From Paracoccaceae bacterium (GTDB lineage: Bacteria; Pseudomonadota; Alphaproteobacteria; Rhodobacterales; Rhodobacteraceae): a stretch of DNA of 64,000 bases. Where the stretch lies: the NCBI GenBank assembly GCA_033344815.1, contig JAWPMR010000001.1:3148136-3212135 (forward strand), written 5' to 3'. The first letter of the stretch is position 1. Each line of letters begins with the position of its first letter. Shown piece by piece: positions 42,529 through 50,399 of this stretch. The notes under the pieces are model-generated. The model was not told where the DNA came from and searched no databases. It saw only the letters and a program-made list of their open reading frames with translations. The translations under genes were made by a program, and so were the position numbers.

Positions 42529-44441
42529 TTTGCAGGGGCCGTTGCGGGGTCAGATGCAAAAAGCGCGGCGAGATCCCCAGGATCAAAAGGTTTTTGCAAA
42601 ACAGGCGCAGTTTTTTGTGCTGTCAGGTAGAGTGGATCATCGACAGGCAACGATGTCATCAGGACCACGGGCAGATTGCCATTCACTCTGCCGACCAGGT
42701 CTATGCCATTACATTCACCCGCCAGTTGAACGTCTGACAGAACAAACGCGATGTCGGGAACGTCCGCCATCAACGCGCTTGCTTCATCCGCACTGACAGC
42801 CTCAACAACTGAATGACCCAGATCGGTCAACATCCCGCGATAGAGGGTACGCAGATCATCCCGATCTTCCACCAACAAAACCAACCCGCTGTTTGCCTGC
42901 GCGGCAGGCCGGTAGGGCAGGCGTAACGTAACCCGCGCTCCGTCGTGGTGGTTTTCCAGACGTAAATCGCCCCCGGCAAGCTTGGTCATGTCATATACCA
43001 TAGGTAATCCCAGTCCGGACCCTTCCGCCCCTTTCGTGGTAAAAAACGGATCAAATCCGCGGCTGAGAGCGGTCTGGGAGAATCCGGAACCGGTATCGCC
43101 AATCTGCCATTCGATCCAGGTATCATGCACAAGCGCGACCTTGACGGAAATTTCACCTGATCGTCCGCACGCATCACGCGCGTTCAGAACGAGGTTCAGC
43201 AGGCTGTCTGTGGCCATGCCTGCATCCAGCATCACGGGCGTTTCCGGCGTTTCCGTCTCAATTTTCAACACCACCCCCTTTGGCAAAGTAGGCGCGGCGA
43301 GTGTTTCAAAATTTCGCATCAAGGCATGAATGTCAGTTACCTCCGGTCTCAATGCGCGCTGTGCCGTCATGCCAGCGATGCTGCTCAGCAGACTGCCGCC
43401 GCGCCGCGCTGCGGACAGCGTTCCGTCAATAAGGCCTGCTGCATTCTTCGGCATCCCATCCAGACGCATCAGTTTCGATTGCAATCCCAGAATGATCGTC
43501 AGCAAGTTCGAAAAATCATGTGTCAGCCCGGAAACCATCTGCGATGCCAACGCGCGCCGCCGCGTTTGTTGCAAAGCGACGCGGGTCTGCATTTCAAGAG
43601 TCACATCCATGGATAGGATATAAACCCCGCCGCGGCCGTCCGGCGTAAAGGCTGCGCGGATGCGTCGGGTGCTTCCATCATCCGTAAACTCAAAGACCGA
43701 TGGACGACCTGCATAGGCGGTCTCAAGATGCGGCGCCACGCGGATGTATGCCGAGGGTCCCAAAGCATCCGCAATATGCATGCCAAGTATCTCGGAAGGG
43801 CGACCGGGAATCACTGTGCTCAGTTGACGATTTGAATACGTATATCGCCCGCGTGCATCCACATGTGCAATATGGGCTGGCATCATTTCCGTCGTCAGGC
43901 GTGTGCGCGCTTCGATTTCAGTCAGCTCGCGTTTGGTCTCTTCAAGTGCTGCGTTCATGGCCGAGAGCTCGCGGTTGGTCATCGAGAGTTCCTTGGCATA
44001 ACTGTTAAGCTGATCAGAGAGTTCCTCGGATCGGCTTTGCAAGAGCGCTTCCTGTTTCTTGGCATGCGTGATGTCCGTGTAAACGGTCACCCACCCGCCG
44101 CCTTGTGGCAAGGGTGCGCCTTCAACGCTGATGATCCGCCCATTGGCTCGGGTGCGTTCCATGTAATGCGGTTCAAAAGCGCGCGCTTGCTTCACGCGTT
44201 CTGCCACAAAGGTTTCGATGTCCGCCACAACGCCGTATTCCCCGCGCAAGGCAAGATGGCGGATCGTATCGGCAAAACCGGCACCTGGCGTGACAAGAGC
44301 CTCGGGCAGATCAAACATGCGCTTGAACGGCACATTGCACACGACCAGTTCAAGTTCGGAATCATAAATGGTCAGCGACTGGCCGATCAGGTTGAGACCC
44401 GCAGCGGTCAGGTCTTGTGTATGGGTTTGAGACAGGGCCAC
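42525..44441 (-). CDS. PAS-domain hybrid sensor histidine kinase with C-terminal receiver
   Basis: Soluble sensor kinase of 638 residues without membrane segments. Order: PAS domain with a DUF3369-free PAS-7-like start (about 15-130, NLIGQSLTIYDSELELVVCN), a coiled coil (about 135-185, EELSDQLNSYAKELSMTNRE), a second PAS (about 190-300), dimerisation/phosphoacceptor region with the His in SGLTHDFSNLLTIILG (about 310), ATPase domain (NLVLNARDACG, GDTGSGFSQTA, GSGLGLPMVYDM), and a receiver (from about 525, with VEDRDDLR and LSDVQLAGE). The cytoplasmic PAS pair suggests an intracellular ligand, for example a CoA thioester made by the ligase encoded divergently. Partner of the response regulator downstream. 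Confidence 0.9.
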   Translation of the reverse strand: MALSQTHTQDLTAAGLNLIGQSLTIYDSELELVVCNVPFKRMFDLPEALVTPGAGFADTIRHLALRGEYGVVADIETFVAERVKQARAFEPHYMERTRANGRIISVEGAPLPQGGGWVTVYTDITHAKKQEALLQSRSEELSDQLNSYAKELSMTNRELSAMNAALEETKRELTEIEARTRLTTEMMPAHIAHVDARGRYTYSNRQLSTVIPGRPSEILGMHIADALGPSAYIRVAPHLETAYAGRPSVFEFTDDGSTRRIRAAFTPDGRGGVYILSMDVTLEMQTRVALQQTRRRALASQMVSGLTHDFSNLLTIILGLQSKLMRLDGMPKNAAGLIDGTLSAARRGGSLLSSIAGMTAQRALRPEVTDIHALMRNFETLAAPTLPKGVVLKIETETPETPVMLDAGMATDSLLNLVLNARDACGRSGEISVKVALVHDTWIEWQIGDTGSGFSQTALSRGFDPFFTTKGAEGSGLGLPMVYDMTKLAGGDLRLENHHDGARVTLRLPYRPAAQANSGLVLLVEDRDDLRTLYRGMLTDLGHSVVEAVSADEASALMADVPDIAFVLSDVQLAGECNGIDLVGRVNGNLPVVLMTSLPVDDPLYLTAQKTAPVLQKPFDPGDLAALFASDPATAPAK

Positions 44442-44681
44442 AGGGCGCTCCAGACGTCGAAATCATGTTAGCTTCCACGTCCGATCTTATCATCAATTGC
44501 GCTGACGAAAATCAGGTTTGTATGCTCATACCGGCACCGCGCAGTTTGTAACAATTCGTTAGGATTGAGAAATCATGACGAAAAAGTTGACCTCAAGACT
44601 AAAAACAACATTGTATTTGGTACGACGGTCAAAAAAGAGCCGCGCTTGCCTGCAAATGGGCAAGGTCTGGGAGGACAACGG

Positions 44682-46652
44682 TTGAACAATCGCATAGAGC
44701 GCGCCAGCGGAGAGCAATCCGTTCCGGCGCTATTGTATCGTAACGCGACAGAATTTGCGGACGCGCCTGCGTATCGCGAAAAGGAATACGGAATCTGGCA
44801 GTCCTGGACTTGGCAGGAAACGCTTGAAGAGATCGAAGCGCTGGCGATTGGACTGCTTGATCTTGGGGTTGCCGAGGGGGATTTCGTTGCGGTGATCGGG
44901 CGCAATCGCCCCAAGCTCTATTGGTCCATGGTCGCTGCTGAAATGGTCGGGGCGATCCCGGTGCCGCTTTATCAGGACGCGGTGGCCGAAGAGATGGCTT
45001 ATGTGATGGGCCATTGTGGGGCGCGTTTCGTGATCGTCGGCGATCAGGAGCAGGTCGATAAGGTCATTGAAATTCAGGAAGATTTGCCCAGTTGCGAGCA
45101 GATCATCTATCTGGATCCAAGGGGTTTGCGCAAATACGACCACGCGCATTTGCACCAGTATTCCCATGTACAGGACGTAGGGCGTGCAAAACGCGAAGAG
45201 TTGATGGGCGAGCTGAACGCACGCCAGCAAAAGCTGGATTACGACAGTACCTGCGTGATGCTTTATACATCGGGCACGACGGGAAAGCCCAAAGGCGTGG
45301 TGTTGAGCAACCGCAATGTGATCGAGACCTCCAAGTCTTCATCGGAATTCGACGATCTGCGTCAGACGGATGATATTCTGGCCTATCTGCCAATGGCATG
45401 GGTGGGTGATTTTATCTTTTCCGTCGGGCAGGCGATGTGGACGGGGTTTTGCACCAATTGCCCCGAAAGCGCGGATACAATGCACACCGACCTGCGCGAA
45501 ATCGGGCCGACCTACTATTTTGCGCCACCGCGTGTGTTTGAAACACAGCTGACCAATGTGATGATCCGGATGGAAGATGCCGGGCGGTTCAAAAAGTGGC
45601 TTTTTGACCTGTGTATGGCACACGCGCGCAAGGTTGGCCCCGCCATTTTGGACGGGCAACCGGTGAGCCAATGGGATCGATTCAAATACAATCTGGGTGA
45701 GCTTTTCATCTATGGCCCTCTAAAAAACACGCTTGGGTTTAGCCGTGTCCGGGTCGGCTATACGGCGGGAGAGGCGATCGGGCCGGAAATCTTTGATTTT
45801 TACCGCGCGCTCGGGATCAATTTGAAACAGCTCTATGGTCAGACGGAGGCCACGGTCTTCATCACCGCGCAGCCAGATGGCGAAGTGCGCAGCGACACGG
45901 TGGGCGTTTGCTGTCCGGGTGTGGAGTTGAAAATTGCCGAGAACGGCGAGGTGTTTTACCGCTCACCAGGCGTCTTCGTGGAATACTACAAGAACCCGGA
46001 AAGCACCGCGGATACCAAGGACGCCGAAGGGTGGGTGGCGACAGGGGATGCGGGTTTCATTGAGGAAAACACCGGGCACCTGCGCATCATTGACCGCGCC
46101 AAGGACGTGGGTCAAATGGCGAGTGGCGCACTATTTGCGCCGAAATATGTGGAGAACAAGCTCAAGTTTTTCCCGAATATTCTGGAGGTTGTCGTTTTTG
46201 GCAATGGCCGCGATGAATGTACGGCTTTTGTGAACATTGACCTCACGGCCGTAGGGAACTGGGCGGAACGCAACAACATCGGCTATGCCTCCTATCAAGA
46301 ACTGGCGCGCCACCCGCAGGTGATGGACACGATCCAGAGCCACGTCGAAGAGGTCAATAAATCCGTCGCGCAGGATGAGATGCTATCTGGCTGTCAGATC
46401 CACCGGTTTGTGGTGCTGCACAAAGAACTCGATGCGGATGACGGCGAGTTGACCCGCACCCGCAAAGTACGCCGCCGGATCATTGAAGAGAAATACGCGG
46501 ATATCATCGCCGCACTTTATGATGGCTCGACGTCGGTGAGCACTGTGACCGAAGTCACCTATGAAGATGGGCGCAAAGGCTCGATCGCGGCCACGCTGGA
46601 AGTGCGCGCGGCAAGCGTCGTCCCGGCGGGGACAAGGATGGCGGCGGAATGA
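44682..46652 (+). CDS. AMP-binding long-chain-type acyl-CoA synthetase
   Basis: Adenylate-forming CoA ligase of 656 residues, similar in layout to long-chain acyl-CoA synthetases. The ATP signature is MLYTSGTTGKPKGVVLSN (about residue 195), then YGQTEATVFI (about 385), GWVATGDAGFIEENTGHLRI and RAKDVGQMASGALFAPKYVE near the C-terminal hinge. I chose the TTG at 44682 because GGGAGG lies seven bases upstream and the homologous part begins right after; a TTG at 44565 would add 39 residues unlike the family. It heads a liv-type ABC operon, which suggests that the acid imported by the transporter is activated on entry. The exact acid is unknown. Confidence 0.87.
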   Translation: MNNRIERASGEQSVPALLYRNATEFADAPAYREKEYGIWQSWTWQETLEEIEALAIGLLDLGVAEGDFVAVIGRNRPKLYWSMVAAEMVGAIPVPLYQDAVAEEMAYVMGHCGARFVIVGDQEQVDKVIEIQEDLPSCEQIIYLDPRGLRKYDHAHLHQYSHVQDVGRAKREELMGELNARQQKLDYDSTCVMLYTSGTTGKPKGVVLSNRNVIETSKSSSEFDDLRQTDDILAYLPMAWVGDFIFSVGQAMWTGFCTNCPESADTMHTDLREIGPTYYFAPPRVFETQLTNVMIRMEDAGRFKKWLFDLCMAHARKVGPAILDGQPVSQWDRFKYNLGELFIYGPLKNTLGFSRVRVGYTAGEAIGPEIFDFYRALGINLKQLYGQTEATVFITAQPDGEVRSDTVGVCCPGVELKIAENGEVFYRSPGVFVEYYKNPESTADTKDAEGWVATGDAGFIEENTGHLRIIDRAKDVGQMASGALFAPKYVENKLKFFPNILEVVVFGNGRDECTAFVNIDLTAVGNWAERNNIGYASYQELARHPQVMDTIQSHVEEVNKSVAQDEMLSGCQIHRFVVLHKELDADDGELTRTRKVRRRIIEEKYADIIAALYDGSTSVSTVTEVTYEDGRKGSIAATLEVRAASVVPAGTRMAAE

Positions 46653-46960
46653 AGTGGATTACTATTTACGTATTAACTGTGGCTTTAAGTCTTGTTTTAG
46701 CACTAACTTTTTCGCTGAGGTACTCGCAGGCTACTCTGTTTTTTGGCGCGTTAGCGCTTTTGCTCGCGTATCCCGTCATGCATAGGATACCGCAATTAAA
46801 TCTGACTATGGGCTTGTTTGCAGGGCTGGTAGTCGTCGCAAGCTTCCCGTTCAGAAAGTTTTTTCAACTCGATGATTTTTTGCCTTCAACGATCGTCATG
46901 TGCGTCTACGCCGGAATTCTGTTCGTCGCCGGTCTCGGCTGGAAAAGGTCTTGGAAATGA
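46649..46960 (+). CDS. Small four-helix membrane protein of unknown function
   Basis: Protein of 103 residues, nearly all hydrophobic: four likely membrane helices (WITIYVLTVALSLVLALTF; ATLFFGALALLLAYPV; LTMGLFAGLVVVASF; STIVMCVYAGILFVAGL). It does not resemble a family I know. Its codon use and base composition look clearly more AT-rich than the ligase and livG genes on either side. Overlap ATGA with the ligase stop and ATGA with livG start shows tight translational coupling, so it is likely expressed. Confidence 0.65.
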   Translation: MKWITIYVLTVALSLVLALTFSLRYSQATLFFGALALLLAYPVMHRIPQLNLTMGLFAGLVVVASFPFRKFFQLDDFLPSTIVMCVYAGILFVAGLGWKRSWK

Positions 46961-47775
46961 AAGATATCGCAGAAGGATACACCACCGCCGATGGCCGCCA
47001 GATTGGGCCGGTGGTGATGGAGATGAAGAACATTACTCTGCGCTTTGGCGGTGTGGAGGCGATCAAGGACATCTCTTTTGACATCCGCGAGGGCGAAATT
47101 CGCGCGATCATCGGGCCGAACGGGGCCGGTAAGTCTTCGATGTTGAACGTTATTTCCGGGTTTTACGTACCCCAGGAAGGCCAGGTCTTTTACAAAGGCG
47201 CGCCGCGTCCCTCCATGAAACCCTATCAGGTCGCGCGGCAAGGGATTGCGCGGACGTTCCAGAACATCGCGCTTTTTGAGGGTATGTCAGTGCTGGACAA
47301 CGTCATGACCGGGCGGCTGACCCATATGAAAACGGGCATGTTTTCGCAATCCTTCTGGATGGGGAAGGCCGAGAAAGAGGAAACAGAAAACCGTGAAGTC
47401 GCTGAAAAGATTATTGATTTTCTAGAGATTCAGGCGATCCGCAAGACCCCTGTGTCACGCCTGCCTTATGGGTTGAAGAAACGCGTGGAACTGGCGCGGG
47501 CGTTGGCGGCGGAACCGTCGCTTTTGTTGCTGGATGAGCCGATGGCGGGCATGAACGTGGAGGAGAAAGAGGACATGAGCCGCTTTATTCTCGATGTGAA
47601 TGACGAATTTGGCACGACCATCGCCCTGATTGAGCACGACATGGGCGTGGTCATGGACCTATCCGACCGGGTGGTTGTGATGGATTACGGCAAGAAGATC
47701 GGTGACGGCACACCGAGCGAGGTGCGCAACAATCAAGCCGTCATCGACGCCTATCTGGGGGTCAGCCATGATTGA
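46957..47775 (+). CDS. livG: Branched-chain-type ABC transporter ATP-binding protein LivG
   Basis: ATPase subunit of a HAAT-type (LivGHMKF) importer, 272 residues. Walker A IGPNGAGKSSMLN (about 52), the LivG-specific QGIARTFQNIALFEGMSVLDN, the signature-like VSRLPYGLKKRVELARAL, and Walker B LLLLDEPMAGMN, then IEHDMGVVMDLSDRVVVMDYG. ATG 46957 overlaps the stop of the small membrane gene; the frame upstream lies within it. In this operon the transporter probably carries an aromatic or aliphatic carboxylic acid, because two CoA ligase genes accompany it; a branched-chain amino acid is less likely. Confidence 0.92.
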   Translation: MKDIAEGYTTADGRQIGPVVMEMKNITLRFGGVEAIKDISFDIREGEIRAIIGPNGAGKSSMLNVISGFYVPQEGQVFYKGAPRPSMKPYQVARQGIARTFQNIALFEGMSVLDNVMTGRLTHMKTGMFSQSFWMGKAEKEETENREVAEKIIDFLEIQAIRKTPVSRLPYGLKKRVELARALAAEPSLLLLDEPMAGMNVEEKEDMSRFILDVNDEFGTTIALIEHDMGVVMDLSDRVVVMDYGKKIGDGTPSEVRNNQAVIDAYLGVSHD

Positions 47776-47792
47776 AAACCGCGGTGCACAAG

Positions 47793-47822
47793 CTGTACAC
47801 AACCTGTACACAGGCTGTACAC
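47793..47822. repeat. Three direct copies of CTGTACAC at 11-base spacing
   Basis: CTGTACAC occurs at 47793-47800, 47804-47811 and 47815-47822, each 11 bases apart, with a fourth degenerate copy (CGGTGCAC) at 47782. It lies between the livG stop and the ATG at 47862. Spacing close to one helical turn would put the copies on one face of the DNA, as in a regulator-binding array, but slippage duplication is also possible. Confidence 0.55.
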
Positions 47823-47861
47823 CGATCCCGTGCATCGGCGGGAAGGTATCGGTGGCCTGCC

Positions 47862-48434
47862 ATGGATGACAAAAAACGTATGGCCTTTTTCTTGGGTGGC
47901 GGCACTTTTGTGGGACTGGCGCTGGGCGGGTTGCTGTACGCGCCCGGTCAGGCATCAGTCATTCCCACCAATATCCCGCAGGCTGTGGTCGCCTTGATCG
48001 AAGACCGCTGCCTCCCCTTTCTGAAGACGGTTGTTCTTCCACCGCGTCGTTTTGACGGACGCGGTCTTACGCCGGTCTTTTCTGGGTATGAACATATCGA
48101 ACGATACACCGTTTTGGATGGCAAGATTACTGTCGACCCCAAGAAAACCCAAGAAGGTCCGATCTGTTCGGTTTCCAACGAATTCTCCGCTTGGGGCAGG
48201 TCCGATATCGAAAGCGTTGTCCAATACGCCATGACCCTCGGCTCTGAGTGGTCAGGCCAAGACGCCATCAGATTGGACGTGTCCTCCAATGAAGTTCCAT
48301 TTCAGATCGTTTTCCGCCCCTCCGCGGGCCACGGGAAATTCCTGACGCTTTTTACCGCTCCGGTAGAAGGGAATCGAAGTTATGTGAATGTCACAATTGG
48401 ATGGTCTGATTTTGAGGAGCATGTAGATGCCTGA
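47862..48434 (+). CDS. Membrane-anchored protein of unknown function in the liv operon
   Basis: Protein of 190 residues: a short charged start (MDDKKR), one membrane segment or signal anchor (MAFFLGGGTFVGLALGGLLY), then a soluble domain presumably in the periplasm with three cysteines (EDRCLPFL, PICSVSNEFS). No family recognised. The ATG at 47862 was chosen as it directly precedes the anchor; a GTG/ATG further upstream would read through the CTGTACAC repeats. It overlaps livH by eight bases. Its place between livG and livH is not usual for this transporter type. Confidence 0.65.
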   Translation: MDDKKRMAFFLGGGTFVGLALGGLLYAPGQASVIPTNIPQAVVALIEDRCLPFLKTVVLPPRRFDGRGLTPVFSGYEHIERYTVLDGKITVDPKKTQEGPICSVSNEFSAWGRSDIESVVQYAMTLGSEWSGQDAIRLDVSSNEVPFQIVFRPSAGHGKFLTLFTAPVEGNRSYVNVTIGWSDFEEHVDA

Positions 48435-49416
48435 ACAACTCGCCTTTACCATCGAAGTCTTCCTCAACGGGCTTATGGCCGGGGTGCTTTACGCTCTGGT
48501 CGCGCTGGGCTTTGTGCTGATTTACAAAGCCTCTGGGATCTTCAACTTTGCCCAAGGGGTCATGGCGCTTTTTGCGGCGATGACGCTTTATGGGATCATG
48601 AACGGGTTGGTGCCTTTTGCCCACCTGATCAACGCGATTTTCGGCACGGATGTGCATCACTTTGGATGGAATATTCCAGCCTTTGCCGCGATCATTCTGA
48701 CCATCGGGGTGATGATCCTGCTGGCCTATCTGGTGCAGCGGTTCATCTTTCGCTACCTCGTGGGGCAAGAGCCGATCATCCTCTTTATGGCCACCATTGG
48801 TCTTGCCTATTTCCTCGAAGGGGTGGGGGACCTCATGTGGGGGTCGGACATCAAGACGCTGAGCGTGGGTCTGCCACAGGGCATCAACGAGACCATCGAT
48901 GTGACCACATTCGAGTGGTTCGGTTATGGGTTTTTCATCGACAATCTGGATATCGTGGCCTCGGTCGTGGCGATTGTGCTGGTCGCCGCCTTGGTGATGT
49001 TTGCGCAATACACCAAACAGGGCCGCGCCATGCGCGCCGTGGCGGATGATCATCAGGCCGCCCTTTCGGTCGGTGTGTCGCTGAATTTCATCTGGATATT
49101 GGTGTGGTCGCTGGCGGGGTTTGTTGCCCTCGTGGCGGGCATCATGTGGGGCGCAAAATCGGGCGTGCAGTTTTCCCTGTCTCTGATCGCGCTCAAGGCG
49201 TTGCCCGTGCTGATGCTGGGCGGCTTTACCTCCATTCCGGGCGCCATTGTGGGCGGGTTGATCATCGGGGTCGGCGAGAAACTGTTCGAATTCCTGATTG
49301 GCGCGCCCTTCCTTGGCGGCGCGACAGAGAATTGGTTCGCCTATATGCTGGCGCTGCTGTTTCTGGTGTTCCGCCCGCAAGGTCTGTTCGGGGAGAAGAT
49401 CATTGAACGGGTTTGA
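48427..49416 (+). CDS. livH: Branched-chain-type ABC transporter permease LivH
   Basis: Inner-membrane permease of 329 residues with about eight helices; the start FLNGLMAGVLYALVALGFVLIYKASGIFNFAQGVMAL is the classic LivH N-terminus, and the ABC-contact loop is QGRAMRAVADDHQAALSVGV. The C-terminal half has GGFTSIPGAIVGGLIIGVGE. It works with LivM (50400), LivG, LivF and the binding protein LivK. A perfect hairpin starts right at the stop codon (49416-49458). Confidence 0.93.
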   Translation: MPEQLAFTIEVFLNGLMAGVLYALVALGFVLIYKASGIFNFAQGVMALFAAMTLYGIMNGLVPFAHLINAIFGTDVHHFGWNIPAFAAIILTIGVMILLAYLVQRFIFRYLVGQEPIILFMATIGLAYFLEGVGDLMWGSDIKTLSVGLPQGINETIDVTTFEWFGYGFFIDNLDIVASVVAIVLVAALVMFAQYTKQGRAMRAVADDHQAALSVGVSLNFIWILVWSLAGFVALVAGIMWGAKSGVQFSLSLIALKALPVLMLGGFTSIPGAIVGGLIIGVGEKLFEFLIGAPFLGGATENWFAYMLALLFLVFRPQGLFGEKIIERV

Positions 49417-49458
49417 GCAGATCATCTTGAAACGGTCCGCGGGACCGTTTGATCTGCT
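49416..49458 (+). terminator. Long imperfect hairpin directly after livH
   Basis: Arms AAACGGTCC (49430-49438) and GGACCGTTT (49442-49450) enclose a GCG loop; an outer pair AGCAGATC (49416-49423) and GATCTGCT (49451-49458) continues the stem after a six-base bulge. There is no T tract, so it could be an attenuating or mRNA-protecting structure as well as a terminator. Confidence 0.5.
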
Positions 49459-49548
49459 TAAAGGGCGGAGCCCCGGATGGCGGCGTTTTGCAAAGGGTCA
49501 GGTGGATCTTTTGAACGGGTCGGTCGAGGCCATGCCGCAGCGCTTTGA

Positions 49549-49887
49549 TTATTCTTCAAGACTGCGCAGCAATGCAATGCTCAGGGCGGCCAACACCGTC
49601 ACACCAAGTGTCAGTGCCAGATTGAAGTCTGCAAATGTCAGCATGGCGAGGCACAGGCACACGCCAACAACGCCCAGACAGATGACAATGCCCAGGGTCC
49701 AGGACATGAATCCGGTTTTCTGTGGCGTGACGTGCTGGCCGCGGGTCGGCGTTCCGACAAATTCGGGTTCAACAACGTCGACGCTGTCAATCAAGGCAGC
49801 GCGCTGTGCCTGGTATTCGGCATCGGAAATATCTTCCCGCGCCAATCTTTCGTCCAAAGTGCGCAGCTCCCTGAGGATTGCCGTCAT
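49549..49887 (-). CDS. Small two-helix membrane protein, antisense within the liv operon
   Basis: Protein of 112 residues, unknown function: a helical, charged N-terminal part with RELRTLDERLAREDISDAEYQ (similar to short SHOCT-like bundles), then two membrane helices (SWTLGIVICLGVVGVCLCL and LALTLGVTVLAALSIALL). It is on the strand opposite to the operon, between livH and livM. The ATG at 49887 has GGAG in front; a GTG nine bases earlier is too near that site. The distinct helix pattern and ribosome-binding site argue for a real gene. Confidence 0.6.
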   Translation of the reverse strand: MTAILRELRTLDERLAREDISDAEYQAQRAALIDSVDVVEPEFVGTPTRGQHVTPQKTGFMSWTLGIVICLGVVGVCLCLAMLTFADFNLALTLGVTVLAALSIALLRSLEE

Positions 49888-50015
49888 TAGCTCCACTCCT
49901 ACTCATGGCAGGCAAGGTGCCGGATCAATTGGGGCAGAATGGGGCGAAATTGGGAAAAATTGTGGCATGGTTAAAAACGGCTCCGCAAGTCGCCGCACAA
50001 AGGGGGACGGTGCAG

Positions 50016-50399
50016 ATGGCGCTCTCTGAAAGCATGCGGTTGTCCTGCCATTGTGGCGCCTGCGAAATGCGGGTGCGCCTTGGCGAGCCCTTAACAGCGG
50101 CGCGGCGCTGTGATTGTTCATTCTGCCGGCGCAGGGGGGCCATGAACGTGACCGTAAATGACGGTGATTTGCAGGTTCTGAAGGGGGATGCCTTGTCGCT
50201 CTACCAATTTGGCACCTTTGGTGCGGAGCATTACTTCTGTCGCATTTGCGGCTGTTATACGCATCATCGACGCAGATCGAACACCTCCGAGTTCGGAGTC
50301 AATGTCGGGGGATTGGAAGGTGTCAATCCGCGCGATATTGATCCGGTGCCTTGGTTGGATGGCGTTAACTACAACCCCGTGAAACAAGGGAGCGTCTAG
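50016..50399 (+). CDS. GFA/CENP-V family zinc protein
   Basis: Protein of 127 residues of the glutathione-dependent formaldehyde-activating-enzyme-like family. The zinc-binding cysteines appear as SCHCGACEMRV, RRCDCSFCRRRGAM and FCRICGCYTHHRR, in the order typical of the Mss4-like fold. Despite the family name, most members have no proven formaldehyde activity. The ATG at 50016 was chosen because GGGGGACGG precedes it and the first CHCG motif follows shortly. It ends one base before the livM start. Confidence 0.85.
   Translation: MALSESMRLSCHCGACEMRVRLGEPLTAARRCDCSFCRRRGAMNVTVNDGDLQVLKGDALSLYQFGTFGAEHYFCRICGCYTHHRRRSNTSEFGVNVGGLEGVNPRDIDPVPWLDGVNYNPVKQGSV

Noticed and set aside
42525-44441. 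Phytochrome or photoreceptor kinase
   Set aside because: The N-terminal domains read as PAS; no conserved bilin or flavin-binding Cys motif (NCRFLQ) is visible.
47782-47822. CRISPR array
   Set aside because: Repeats of 8 bases with 3-base gaps are far too short, there are no spacers and no cas genes in the window.
48391-49425. Long minus-strand open frame (344 codons) over livH
   Set aside because: It is fully antisense to livH, has a His/Gln/Arg-rich composition typical of a shadow frame, and shows no family features.
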